From assembly GCF_003937945.1 (NCBI RefSeq), contig NZ_RSEC01000061.1, positions 124,001-188,000 of the forward strand: DNA of 64,000 nucleotides, in the 5' to 3' direction. Every line of letters begins with the position of its first letter. The first letter of the stretch is position 1. Under the pieces are notes generated by a model. That model did no database searches. It saw nothing but the letters and a program-made list of their open reading frames with translations, and was not told the origin of the DNA. Shown here one piece after another: positions 1 through 8,039 of the stretch. The position numbers were made by a program, and so were the translations under genes. This DNA is from Amycolatopsis eburnea (GTDB taxonomy: Bacteria > Actinomycetota > Actinomycetes > Mycobacteriales > Pseudonocardiaceae).

Positions 1-428
1 AGCCGGCCGTGGTCGAACAAGGCCTGCCACGCGGTCAGCCCGGAGACCGGCAACGCGGCGCCGACGGCGTGCTCGACGCCGGATGGCAGCGGCGCGAGGT
101 TGCGGGCTTCGACGGCGGTGAACTCGGCGAGCGACCCGTCGCGGGTCCAGTCGGCGAGGCCGAACACGCGCTGCCCGACCGTGAGGCCGGTGGTGCCGTA
201 GCCGAGCTCGGTGACGACGCCTGACAGCTCATGCCCGGGAACGCTGGGCGTCCGGTCGCGGCCCGCCCGGTCGGTCCAGGTGCCCGGCCACTCCAGCTCG
301 CCGGAGGTGAAGCCGGCCGCGTGCACGCGCACGATGACGTCGTTCGTGGCGGCGCGCGGGGCCGGGTGGTCGGTCAGGGTCAACCCTTCGATCCCTGCGG
401 CGGGGTCCTTGACGATGATGGCTTTCAT
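1..428 (-). CDS. MDR-family quinone oxidoreductase, N-terminal part (runs off the window)
   Basis: Medium-chain dehydrogenase/reductase of the zinc-free quinone oxidoreductase type, expected to reduce quinones or enones with NADPH in the cytoplasm. About 142 residues are visible from the ATG at 428: the GroES-like domain, with GHELSGVV and VGQRVFGLADWTRDG. It lacks the Cys and His ligands of true zinc alcohol dehydrogenases. The Rossmann half lies beyond position 1. It is closely similar to the genes at 8693 and 37330, so the window carries three near-paralogues of one enzyme. It lies downstream of, and on the same strand as, the MocR regulator at 557-1966. No TGGAC-N6-GTCCA site precedes it, unlike the copy at 8693. 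Confidence 0.85.
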   Translation of the reverse strand, partial: MKAIIVKDPAAGIEGLTLTDHPAPRAATNDVIVRVHAAGFTSGELEWPGTWTDRAGRDRTPSVPGHELSGVVTELGYGTTGLTVGQRVFGLADWTRDGSLAEFTAVEARNLAPLPSGVEHAVGAALPVSGLTAWQALFDHGR

Positions 429-556
429 GCTGAGTCCTCGTGGTGAGCGGGCAACTTGGGGCGGCCGCGAGGCTTCGCCGGCCTGTCCGCGAGGCTAGCG
501 CCGGTCCGGCTCGGGACCTGGGTCCACTTGGGACGCGCGGGCGGGGACCACTCGGG

Positions 557-1966
557 TCACGCGAGTGCGCGGACCAGCCGCTCGAGAACCCCCGGCCACC
601 CGCTCGGCGACGGTGCGGCGAACCCGATCACCACGCCGTTGCGGGCCGCGGCGGCGTCGGGATGGCGGAAGAAGCCCAGAGGCTCGACGGTCAGCTGTTC
701 GGTGGCGATCCGCCGCACGAGCTCATCGTCCGTGCGCCCGGGTTGTTCGAGCAGGACGTGCAATCCGGCGGCGGTGCCCGCCATCCGCACTTTCGGCGCG
801 TGCCGGGCGAGCGTCTCGACGAGGTGCCGGCGCCTGCGGCGGTACTGCGCGCGCATCGCCCGGATGTGCCGGTCGTAGGCGCCCGACTCCACGAACTCGG
901 TCATCGCCAGCTGGTTCACGAATCCGACGGTTTCCTCGGTCTCGCCCTTCTGCGCGATGACCGCGCCGACGAGGCGGTCCGGCACCACGAGCCAGCCGAG
1001 GCGCAGGCCCGGCGCGAGCGATTTGCTCGCGGTGCCCAGGTACAGCACGTGATCGCGGTCGAGGCCCTGCAGGGCGCCGACGGGGGACCGGTCGTAGCGG
1101 AACTCGCCGTCGTAGTCGTCCTCGATGACCAGCGCGCCGCGCCGGCGGGCCCACTCGACGATCGCCGCGCGCCGGTCGTACCGCAGCGCCACCCCCAGCG
1201 GGAACTGGTGTGACGGGGTGAGGAGCACGGCCCCGATCCCCGGCGACCGGTCCAGTACTGACGGGTCGACGCCGTCGGCGTCGACAGCGAGGGGAACGGT
1301 TTCGAGCCCGGCGTCGGCCAGCGCGCGGCGCTGGGTCGGCAGGCCGAACTCCTCGACCGCCACCCGCGTCACCCCGGCCGCCGCGAGCGCGGCCGCGACG
1401 AGCCGCACCCCTTCCGCGGCGCCGCTGCACACGACGACGTTGCCGGCGTGCGCGCGCAGCCCGCGGGCTCGTGTGAGGTAGCGGGCGAGAGTGTCGCGGA
1501 GTTCGCCCCGGCCGTGGGGATCGGTGTAGCCGAACGCCTCGAACGGCACGACGCTGATCGACTTCTTGACCGCGCGGATCCACTCGTCGCCCGGGAAGGA
1601 CGACAGGTCCGGGTGCCCGGGCCGCAGGTCGTGCCCCGGTCGCGAGCGGGTGTCGGCGGGCCGCGGTTGCTCCTCGACGAATTCGGCCACCCGTTCCGAA
1701 ACCTTGGTGCCGGAACCCTGGAGCCCGGTGAGCCAGCCCTCGTTGATGAGTTCGGAGTAGACCCGGACCACGGTGTTGCGGGCGACCTGGAGGTCGGCGG
1801 CCAGGGCGCGGCTCGACGGCAGCCGGGTCCCGGGCGCGAGCCGGCCGGCGCGGATCGCGTCGCGGACCGCGTCGGTGAGGCTGGCCCGCACGTTCCCGTC
1901 GAGCCGCCCCAGGTGCAGGTCGAGGCCCGTCGTCCGGGGGCGGCGCTCAGCCGCTCGGTCGCTCAC
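557..1966 (-). CDS. MocR/PdxR-type regulator (GntR HTH plus aminotransferase fold)
   Basis: 469-residue fusion regulator. An N-terminal GntR winged helix (about residues 28-92, ending in GSGTKVSE) is followed by a fold-type I aminotransferase domain. The PLP site is intact: IEDDYDGEFRY near 282 and TASKSLAPG with the expected Schiff-base lysine at 315. MocR proteins use PLP or an amino-compound adduct as effector, often for vitamin B6, GABA or taurine genes. Its target is not evident here. The only co-oriented neighbour is the MDR gene downstream, and pdxS/pdxT lie far away at 57-60 kb, so a PdxR role is not supported by position. The start at 1966 fits the family's usual length. Confidence 0.9.
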   Translation of the reverse strand: MSDRAAERRPRTTGLDLHLGRLDGNVRASLTDAVRDAIRAGRLAPGTRLPSSRALAADLQVARNTVVRVYSELINEGWLTGLQGSGTKVSERVAEFVEEQPRPADTRSRPGHDLRPGHPDLSSFPGDEWIRAVKKSISVVPFEAFGYTDPHGRGELRDTLARYLTRARGLRAHAGNVVVCSGAAEGVRLVAAALAAAGVTRVAVEEFGLPTQRRALADAGLETVPLAVDADGVDPSVLDRSPGIGAVLLTPSHQFPLGVALRYDRRAAIVEWARRRGALVIEDDYDGEFRYDRSPVGALQGLDRDHVLYLGTASKSLAPGLRLGWLVVPDRLVGAVIAQKGETEETVGFVNQLAMTEFVESGAYDRHIRAMRAQYRRRRRHLVETLARHAPKVRMAGTAAGLHVLLEQPGRTDDELVRRIATEQLTVEPLGFFRHPDAAAARNGVVIGFAAPSPSGWPGVLERLVRALA

Positions 1967-1997
1967 GGGTCAACGATAATGGCTGCTCACGATGCCG

Positions 1998-3410
1998 CTA
2001 GGCCAAGCTCGGATCCAGCCACGGGCCTTCGGGCAGCGCCGGGAGCGCGAACTGCTCGTCGAAGGAGCAGAGCGGGAGGCGCTCGCCGAGGAACCGCAGC
2101 ACGACGGACCCCAGCACCGCCGCGCAGAGGGACCCGCCGAGGACGCCGACCTTGGCCTGCTGCTGGAGCCCGGGATCGGTGAACGCCAGATCGGTGATGA
2201 ACAACGCGATCGTGAAGCCGATACCGGCCAGCATCGCGCCGCCGATGAGGTGGCTGTAGCGGACGCGGCCGGGCAGGGTCGCGATTCGCGTCCGGAGCGC
2301 GATCCCCGCGCCCAGGGAGATGCCGAGGGTGTTGCCGGCGACCAGGCCGACCGCGACGCCGAGGGTGACGGGGGAGGACATCGCCGACCGCAAGGCGGCA
2401 CCGTCGAGGCGCACGCCGGCGTTGGCCAGGCCGAACGCGGGGATGATCGCGAAGGCGCTGATCGGGTGCAGGATCGCCTGCAGGCGCTCGTTCGCCGAAA
2501 GCGTCGCTTTCATCGCGGTGGTGGCGAGCCGCACCCGCGTCGAGTCCGCGCGCTCGATCACCGCCCGCCCGTAGAGGCGGAGGCGTTCGCGGGCGTGGCC
2601 GTCGACCTCGCCCGCCGGCACGAGCAGGCCGATCAGCACGCCGGCCAGGGTCGGGTGGACGCCGGAAGCGTCGACCGCCGCCCACAGCCCGGCGCCGACG
2701 ACCAGGTACGGCGTCAGCCGCCACACGCCCAGCACCCGCAGGGCGAGCAGCGCCAGGACCAGCCCGGCGGCCGCGGCGAGCGCCACGACGGACACGTGGT
2801 GGGTGTAGAACACGGCCATCACCGCGATCGCCCCGATGTCGTCGCCGATCGCCAGCGTGAGCAGGAAGAGCCGCAGCTGGTCGGGGCAGCGGGGCCCGAA
2901 CAGCGCCAGTACGCCGATCAGGAACGCGGTGTCGCTCGACACCGGGATGCCCCAGCCCGCGGCGGCCGGGCCGGAACCGGCGAAAGCGAAGTAGATGATC
3001 GCGGGCACGGCCAGCCCGCCGAGCGCGCCGCAGGCCGGGACGACGATCGAGCGCAGGTCGTGGAGCTCGCCGACGGACACCTCGCGGCTGATCTCCAAGC
3101 CCACCACGGCGAAGAACACGACCATGGCCACGTCGTTCACCCAGGCGCGCAGATCCAGCGTGAAGTGCGCGCCGCCGGCCTCCACGCCCGCCTGGACGCC
3201 CCAGAACGCGTCGTAGCTCGCCCCCGCCGCGTTCGCCCAGACGAGCGCGGCCACCGTGGCGGCGAGGAGCAGGACCGCGCTGCCGGCTTCGGTGAGCAGG
3301 AACCGGCGCAACCCGGCTGTCAGGTACGGCAGCGGCGTGTTCACGCGGCGGGCCATGGCCGGCAGCTGGGGGAGGAGACCTTCGGTGAACCGGCTCGAGT
3401 CGGGTTTCAC
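1998..3410 (-). CDS. nhaA: Na+/H+ antiporter NhaA
   Basis: Integral-membrane Na+/H+ antiporter of the NhaA family, which exports sodium in exchange for protons. Family signatures are present: VFFAVVGLEISRE and the discontinuous-helix region FLIGVLALFG, with alternating hydrophobic segments typical of twelve helices. About 470 residues from GTG 3410; ATG 3356 is a possible shorter start (452 residues) and neither has a clear ribosome binding site. The gene is divergent from a DsbA-like thioredoxin 85 bases away. In some actinobacteria NhaA carries a C-terminal DsbA-like domain; here the two occur as separate neighbours, which is inferred to be meaningful. Confidence 0.9.
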   Translation of the reverse strand: MKPDSSRFTEGLLPQLPAMARRVNTPLPYLTAGLRRFLLTEAGSAVLLLAATVAALVWANAAGASYDAFWGVQAGVEAGGAHFTLDLRAWVNDVAMVVFFAVVGLEISREVSVGELHDLRSIVVPACGALGGLAVPAIIYFAFAGSGPAAAGWGIPVSSDTAFLIGVLALFGPRCPDQLRLFLLTLAIGDDIGAIAVMAVFYTHHVSVVALAAAAGLVLALLALRVLGVWRLTPYLVVGAGLWAAVDASGVHPTLAGVLIGLLVPAGEVDGHARERLRLYGRAVIERADSTRVRLATTAMKATLSANERLQAILHPISAFAIIPAFGLANAGVRLDGAALRSAMSSPVTLGVAVGLVAGNTLGISLGAGIALRTRIATLPGRVRYSHLIGGAMLAGIGFTIALFITDLAFTDPGLQQQAKVGVLGGSLCAAVLGSVVLRFLGERLPLCSFDEQFALPALPEGPWLDPSLA

Positions 3411-3495
3411 GGGCCGAGTATGCCCGACGGGCCACCGGGTACCGTCGGACGAGCACTGTCCGGAGTGGACCCGTCGTGCCGTGGAGGGATCGCCT

Positions 3496-3999
3496 GTGAC
3501 GACACCGAGCGAGGTCGATCTCGACCGCCACGTGTACGGCAATCCGTCGGCTTCGGTGACCGTGGTGGAGTACGGGGACTTCGAATGCCCGTACTGCGCG
3601 GCGGCGGCACCCGAGCTGCGCAAGCTGGTCGACGGCTCGGACGGCTCGATCCGGCTGGTGTTCCGGCACTTCCCGATCTTCACGATCCACCCGTACGCGC
3701 TCACCGCGGCGCTGGCCGCCGAGGCGTCGGGGGAGCTGTTCTGGGAGATGCACGACTTGCTGCTCACCCACCAGATGGAGCTGACGGACGTCCACCTGCG
3801 GGCCTACGCGGCGCGGATCGGGGCGGGCGAGGTCACCGGCGCCGCCGTGCAGCGGTTCCGGCCCGCCGTCGTGGCCGACTACACCTCCGGGGCCGAGCTG
3901 GGCGTCCGCGGCACCCCCGCGCTGTTCGTCGACGGCCGCGTCTACCGGGGCCGCGTCAGCTTCCCGGCTCTCCGCTCGGCCGTGCGGCCGCAGTCCTGA
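3496..3999 (+). CDS. DsbA-family thiol oxidoreductase (FrnE/DsbA-like)
   Basis: 167-residue thioredoxin-fold protein with a CPYC active site at residues 31-34 (context GDFECPYC) and a cis-proline loop RGTPALFVDG near the C-terminus. There is no signal peptide or membrane anchor, so it is probably cytoplasmic, unlike periplasmic DsbA. The GTG at 3496 has a GGAGG about 9 bases upstream; longer frames to 3256 would overlap nhaA and lack homology. It is divergent from nhaA and resembles the thioredoxin domain fused to NhaA in some actinobacteria. A hairpin directly after its stop (3998-4029) probably ends its transcript. Confidence 0.85.
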   Translation: MTTPSEVDLDRHVYGNPSASVTVVEYGDFECPYCAAAAPELRKLVDGSDGSIRLVFRHFPIFTIHPYALTAALAAEASGELFWEMHDLLLTHQMELTDVHLRAYAARIGAGEVTGAAVQRFRPAVVADYTSGAELGVRGTPALFVDGRVYRGRVSFPALRSAVRPQS

Positions 4000-4029
4000 C
4001 CGGACTCTGATGGACCTTCCAGTCCGGTC
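3998..4029 (+). terminator. Hairpin after the DsbA-like gene
   Basis: A perfect 9-bp stem (3998-4006 with 4021-4029) around a 14-base loop, overlapping the stop codon of the thioredoxin gene and without a T-tract. It contains a near match to the TGGAC-N6-GTCCA palindrome (4011-4026), but the larger stem and its position favour a terminator. Confidence 0.5.
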
Positions 4030-4075
4030 TTCGTCGTGATCTGACCGACAGTAGCGGAGGTTTCGATACAAAGAC

Positions 4076-4091
4076 TGGACTAAATGGTTCT
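4076..4091. promoter_or_regulatory. Degenerate TGGAC-N6-GTCCA operator
   Basis: TGGACTAAATGGTTCT, 8 of 10 conserved arm bases. It sits 66 bases before the GTG of the 4157 gene. TGGACT could serve as a -35 with CATGAT at 4100-4105 (spacer 18) as a weak -10; the same CATGAT arrangement occurs at the SDR promoter (10886-10915). Confidence 0.5.
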
Positions 4092-4156
4092 GTTCGGGGC
4101 ATGATGAGCGCTGGAGAACGAAGCCGCGCCGAGCGGTCGCGAGAAGGGCCACCACG

Positions 4157-4588
4157 GTGACTGAGCAGCTGGGTTTCGCGGCGAGGTCCGACGGGGCCCT
4201 GAAGCTGTCGTCGGCTGTCCTGACCACCACCGACGGCGGCGACCACCCGCCATCGTGGGAGCTCTCGGTCAGCGCGCAGGTGCTGGGCGAAACCGAGATC
4301 ATGCTCGCCACGACCCACGGGCCGGGCGGGAGCACGGCGGACGGCCACCACGAACTCCACGTCAACGCGGTCCTGCTGAGCATGATCCCGGACGTGCTCC
4401 ACCTCGCCGGCCGCGGTGCGCCCCGGACCGGGTCCGGCACGCTGACGTTGACCTTCTCCGAAGGCGGCGCCGTCCGGAGCGAGTGGACCACGACGTTCGA
4501 AGTGCCGCGCACACCGCTCGAAGATCCGACCTGGCACCTCACCGTGCCGTTCGGCCGCAACACCGGAAGAAGACCTCAGGAGAAGTGA
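4157..4588 (+). CDS. Hypothetical protein, first gene of an acetyltransferase operon
   Basis: 143-residue soluble protein that I do not recognise. It is polar, has no signal peptide or membrane segment, and shows alternating beta-like stretches (WELSVSAQVLGETEIMLATT, GSGTLTLTFSEGG), so a small beta-sandwich is possible. It starts at GTG 4157 and ends one base before the next ATG, implying co-translation with the GNAT gene at 4590. A degenerate palindrome lies upstream at 4076. The function is unknown. Confidence 0.65.
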   Translation: MTEQLGFAARSDGALKLSSAVLTTTDGGDHPPSWELSVSAQVLGETEIMLATTHGPGGSTADGHHELHVNAVLLSMIPDVLHLAGRGAPRTGSGTLTLTFSEGGAVRSEWTTTFEVPRTPLEDPTWHLTVPFGRNTGRRPQEK

Positions 4589-4589
4589 A

Positions 4590-4931
4590 ATGACCGCCGA
4601 GATGGACGTCCGCCGCAACGGCGACACGGGATCGTACGAAGCCGTGGTCGACGGGCAGGTCGTCGGCATGATCGTCTACCACGTCCCGCGCGGTGGGCAG
4701 CGGGTGACGTTGAGCCACACGATCGTCGAACCCGGGTACCGGGGCCGGGGCATCGCGTCCCGGCTCGTGAAGCACGCACTGGACGATCTGCGCGGCCGGG
4801 ACCAGAAGCTGACCAACTACTGCACCTTCGTCGCGGACTACATCGCCGACCACCCCGAGTACCGGGACCTGGTCGACGACCGGTTCCCCGGGCGGGCCAC
4901 GGTGCCCGACCGCGAGCCACGCGAACGGTGA
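4590..4931 (+). CDS. Small GNAT N-acetyltransferase (YjdJ-like)
   Basis: 113-residue compact acetyltransferase of the short YjdJ/Gtn type. The acetyl-CoA loop is visible in GYRGRGIASRLVKHAL around residues 49-64, and a C-terminal stretch YIADHPEYRDLV is typical of this subgroup. The substrate is unknown. The ATG at 4590 has AGGAGA about 8 bases upstream and follows the previous stop by one base. Its TGA overlaps the GTG of the next acetyltransferase by four bases, so the three genes form one translationally coupled unit. Confidence 0.85.
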   Translation: MTAEMDVRRNGDTGSYEAVVDGQVVGMIVYHVPRGGQRVTLSHTIVEPGYRGRGIASRLVKHALDDLRGRDQKLTNYCTFVADYIADHPEYRDLVDDRFPGRATVPDREPRER

Positions 4932-5536
4932 GGGGTGCGCAGGTGCCCCGGGCATCGCACGCGGTCGAGATCGACGGACCTTCGATCCGGACCGCTCGCC
5001 TCCACCTGACCCCGTGGACCACCGCCGACGCCGAAGCGGCCTTGAGCATCTTCGGTGACGGGGAAGTGGCCCGGTGGCTGGCGCCGGCCATGGATCGGGT
5101 GCCGGACCTGGCCGCCATGCGGCGGCTGCTCGACGGCTGGGCCCCGGCCGCCGAGCCGCCGGTCGGCCGGTGGAAGGTCGCCGAACGCGCCGGCGGGCGC
5201 GTGGTGGGCGCGGTCTCGCTGCTGCCGTTGCCGCCCGATGACATCGACCTCGAGGTCGGCGTCCAGATCGCCCGGGACCGGTGGGGCCGCGGTTACGCCG
5301 GTGAAGCCGGCGACGCGGTCGCCCACTACGCGTTCGAGGCCGGTGTGGACGAGATCTTCGCCGTCGCGCGTCCGGCGAACCGGCGGGGCGCGGCCGCCGC
5401 ACGGCGGATGGGCATGGACTGGGTCGGGCAGACCGGCAAGTACTACGGCACGAGGCTCGACGTGTTCCGCCTGCGCCGGTACGACCTCGACGTGCCGGGC
5501 GGCCTGGCGCCGCCGGGAGAACCCACCGAAACCTGA
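4928..5536 (+). CDS. GNAT acetyltransferase, RimJ/RimL type
   Basis: 202-residue GNAT of the acetyltransf_3 (RimJ/RimL) class. TARLHLTPWTTADAEA at the N-terminus and GYAGEAGDAVAHYAFEAG (about residues 119-136) carry the usual fold and CoA-binding features. Such enzymes acetylate protein N-termini, amino sugars or antibiotics; the target cannot be told from sequence. It overlaps the preceding gene by four bases (GTGA) and is followed 27 bases later by an aldo/keto reductase, probably in the same transcript. Confidence 0.85.
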   Translation: MRGAQVPRASHAVEIDGPSIRTARLHLTPWTTADAEAALSIFGDGEVARWLAPAMDRVPDLAAMRRLLDGWAPAAEPPVGRWKVAERAGGRVVGAVSLLPLPPDDIDLEVGVQIARDRWGRGYAGEAGDAVAHYAFEAGVDEIFAVARPANRRGAAAARRMGMDWVGQTGKYYGTRLDVFRLRRYDLDVPGGLAPPGEPTET

Positions 5537-5563
5537 CCGACGCACGCCGAAAGAGAAACGACC

Positions 5564-6430
5564 ATGCCCGGAACCCTTCCCGACCGATGCGGTACCTACT
5601 CGATCGGCGGACACGAAATCACCCGGCTCGGGCTCGGGACCGCTCAGATGAGCGAGTCCGGCGTCTGGAGTCATCCCGAAGACGCCGCGGAGGCCAAGCG
5701 TGTCCTCCGGGAGGCCGTCGACCTCGGGGTGAACCTCATCGACGTCGCCGAGTCGTCCGGGCCGTTCGACTACGAAGAGCTGATCGCCCAGTCGCTGAGC
5801 CCGTTCCCCGACGATCTGCTGCTGATGATCAAGGGCGGGTTGCTCCGGACGCCCCAGGGGGAGTGGGAGCCGTTGCCGCGGCCTTCGTTCCTGCGGAAGC
5901 AGATCGAGACGCGGCTGTGGTACCTGAAGCTCGACCGCATCCCGCTGTTCCAGCTGCACGGGTTCAGCCCGCACGCGCCGATCGCCGACCAGCTCGGCCT
6001 GCTCACCGAGCTGCAGCGCGAAGGGAAGATCGGGCGGATCGGGCTGGCCGAGGTGACACTGGCCGAGCTGCGGGAAGCCCGTGAACACGCCGACATCGCG
6101 ACGGTCCAGGCCGAATACAACCTCGTCGACCGCGCGGCCGACCCGCTCGTGGACTACGCGGAGTCGGTGGGCATCGGGTTCATCCCGTGGCTGCCGCTGG
6201 CGACCGGCACACTGGCCACTGTGGACGGACCGGTGGCCGCGACGGCCCGGCGGCGCGGTGTCTCGCCCGCCCAGATCGCGCTGGCGTGGCTCTTGAACCG
6301 GTCGCCGGCGATGCTGCCCACCCCGGGCACGCTGAGCGTCCGGCACCTGGCGGAGAACGTGGCCGCGGCCGACATCCGGCTGACGGTGGCCGAAGTCGCC
6401 GACCTCGATCGGGTGGTGCCCCGGCCGTAA
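5564..6430 (+). CDS. Aldo/keto reductase family protein with Ser in place of the catalytic Tyr
   Basis: 288-residue TIM-barrel protein of the AKR superfamily, expected to bind NADPH and reduce carbonyls. The N-terminal ITRLGLGTAQ, the catalytic Asp in NLIDVAES, the Lys in LLMIKGG and the His in LFQLHGF align with the AKR tetrad. The position normally held by the catalytic Tyr (family consensus DTAxxYG) reads DVAESSG, so the acid/base Tyr appears to be Ser. Either activity is lost or altered, or the nearby Tyr of PFDYEEL substitutes. It lies 27 bases after the acetyltransferase and 26 bases before an MFS exporter. Confidence 0.85.
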   Translation: MPGTLPDRCGTYSIGGHEITRLGLGTAQMSESGVWSHPEDAAEAKRVLREAVDLGVNLIDVAESSGPFDYEELIAQSLSPFPDDLLLMIKGGLLRTPQGEWEPLPRPSFLRKQIETRLWYLKLDRIPLFQLHGFSPHAPIADQLGLLTELQREGKIGRIGLAEVTLAELREAREHADIATVQAEYNLVDRAADPLVDYAESVGIGFIPWLPLATGTLATVDGPVAATARRRGVSPAQIALAWLLNRSPAMLPTPGTLSVRHLAENVAAADIRLTVAEVADLDRVVPRP

Positions 6431-6456
6431 CCGCCAGCACGTGGAGGGGGCTCACC

Positions 6457-7866
6457 GTGACCGGTTCGGAAGCTGTCCTGTCGAGACCGGTGGGCTTTCC
6501 GGTCCGCTCCCGGCAAGGCCGCCGGATCCTGGTCGCGACGGTTCTCGGCGCCAGCATCGCGGGCATCGACGCGAGCGTCGTGACCGTTGCTCTTCCCGAC
6601 ATCGGCCGGGACCTGGGCGCGAGCTTCGCGTCGCTGCAGTGGACGGTGACCGGGTACACGCTCAGCCTCGCCTCGCTGATCCTGCTCGCCGGCGGGCTGG
6701 GGGACCGGTACGGGCGCAGGCGGATCTTTCTCGCCGGTGTCGCGGTCTTCACGCTCGCCTCGGTGCTGTGCGCGGCCGTTCCCGACGTGCGAACCCTGGT
6801 CGGGGCGCGAATCCTGCAGGGCGTCGGCGGTGCGCTGATGGCGCCCGCGAGCATGGCCATCCTGCAGTCGACGATCGCGCCCGGCGACCGCCCGGTGGCG
6901 ATCGGCACCTGGTCCGGGTTCGCCGGGATCGCGGGCGTGCTCGCGCCGTTCGCCGGCGGGTGGCTGTTGTCGCTGGGGTCGTGGCGCTGGATCTTCCTGA
7001 TCAACGTGCCCGTGGCGGTCGTCGTGCTGGTGGTCAGCCTGCGCCACCTCCCGGAGACCCGCGACGAAGGTTCGTCCGGAATGGACTGGGGTGGTTCGGC
7101 GCTGGCGTTCGCCGCCCTCGCGGCGGCGACGTACGCGTTGACCGTGCTGCCTGCCGAGCCCACGCGGCCATGGGGCTGGGGGAGTGCGGTCGTCGCCGTC
7201 GGCGCGGGGGCCGGGTTCGCCTGGTACGAAAGGCGAACGCCGTCGCCGATGCTGCCCGCGGCGGCGCTGGGGTCGAGGCCGTTCGTCGCCATCAACGTGA
7301 TCACGTTCGTCATCTACGGCGCGTTCGCCGTGTTCTCCCTGATGTTCACGATCGCGCTCGAGACGGTCGCCGGGTACAGCCCCGCCGAGGCGGGCAGCAC
7401 CATGGTGCCGGTCACCGTCCTGAGCCTCGCGCTGTCGAGGCTCAGCGGCAGGCTCGCGGCCCGGATCGGGCCCGGACCGCAGCTGACCATCGGACCCGTG
7501 CTGTGCGGCACGGCCGCGCTGCTGGCCTTGCGAGTGGGGCCGGAGACCGGGTTCTGGAGCGTCGCGATCCCGCTCGAGTGCGTGTTCGGCCTCGGGACCG
7601 CGACGATGGTGGCGCCGCTGACGTCCGTCGCCCTGTCCTCCTTGCCGGGCGGCCACGTCGGCGTCGCGTCCGCGGTCAACAACACCGTGGCGCGCACCGC
7701 CGGCCTGGTGTGGGTCGCGGGTCTTCCCCCGCTGGTGGGGCTCACCGGTGATTCCTACACGCAGGCCGGGGAGTTCCTGCCCGGTTACCGGCTGGTGTGC
7801 GTGGTCTGCGCCGCCGCCATGTTCGTCTCGGGCGCTATCGCGGCGGCCGTGAGATCGGCGCCGTAA
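6457..7866 (+). CDS. MFS drug exporter, DHA2 (EmrB/QacA) family
   Basis: 469-residue 14-helix-type major facilitator, predicted to export drugs using the proton gradient. Signatures: GIDASVVTVALPDIGRDLG in helix 1, the motif A region GDRYGRRRIF after helix 2, and ARILQGVGGALMAPASMA in motif C/helix 5. The GTG at 6457 is preceded by GGAGGGGG about 9 bases upstream. It ends just before a palindrome at 7869 that introduces the next gene. Together with the aldo/keto reductase and acetyltransferases it makes a modify-and-export operon. Confidence 0.88.
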   Translation: MTGSEAVLSRPVGFPVRSRQGRRILVATVLGASIAGIDASVVTVALPDIGRDLGASFASLQWTVTGYTLSLASLILLAGGLGDRYGRRRIFLAGVAVFTLASVLCAAVPDVRTLVGARILQGVGGALMAPASMAILQSTIAPGDRPVAIGTWSGFAGIAGVLAPFAGGWLLSLGSWRWIFLINVPVAVVVLVVSLRHLPETRDEGSSGMDWGGSALAFAALAAATYALTVLPAEPTRPWGWGSAVVAVGAGAGFAWYERRTPSPMLPAAALGSRPFVAINVITFVIYGAFAVFSLMFTIALETVAGYSPAEAGSTMVPVTVLSLALSRLSGRLAARIGPGPQLTIGPVLCGTAALLALRVGPETGFWSVAIPLECVFGLGTATMVAPLTSVALSSLPGGHVGVASAVNNTVARTAGLVWVAGLPPLVGLTGDSYTQAGEFLPGYRLVCVVCAAAMFVSGAIAAAVRSAP

Positions 7867-7868
7867 TC

Positions 7869-7884
7869 TGGACTTTTTAGTCCT
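7869..7884. promoter_or_regulatory. TGGAC-N6-GTCCA operator before the sigma factor gene
   Basis: TGGACTTTTTAGTCCT, 9 of 10 arm bases. TGGACT is followed after exactly 17 bases by TAATAA (7892-7897), a plausible -35/-10 pair for the sigma factor gene, so a bound repressor would cover the -35. Confidence 0.65.
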
Positions 7885-8039
7885 GTTTTGCTAATAATGA
7901 TAGTGGCCCCAGGCGCTTGCCCAGCGTGTTCGAGCGGGTGCCGAAGATCGATCGTGGAGAGGGGAGGCGGCGTGACGTCAGGTGTGTTCCACGTCCGGTC
8001 GAGACGCACCACCGGCACCGGGCCGAAACCCCGGTTCGC

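Noticed and set aside
512..535. GGGAC/GTCCA dyad between the MocR and MDR genes
   Set aside because: Arm spacing is 4 rather than 6 and one arm is mismatched; not counted as an operator.
1992..4010. Very long open frame antisense to nhaA, and similar long frames opposite thrS, fusA2 and the sugar transferase
   Set aside because: They are low-complexity Arg/Gly/His-rich translations typical of high-GC antisense frames, without domains or codon pattern.
4011..4026. TGGACCTTCCAGTCCG as a fifteenth operator copy
   Set aside because: It lies inside a 9-bp terminator-like stem after the thioredoxin gene and is not positioned as a promoter element.
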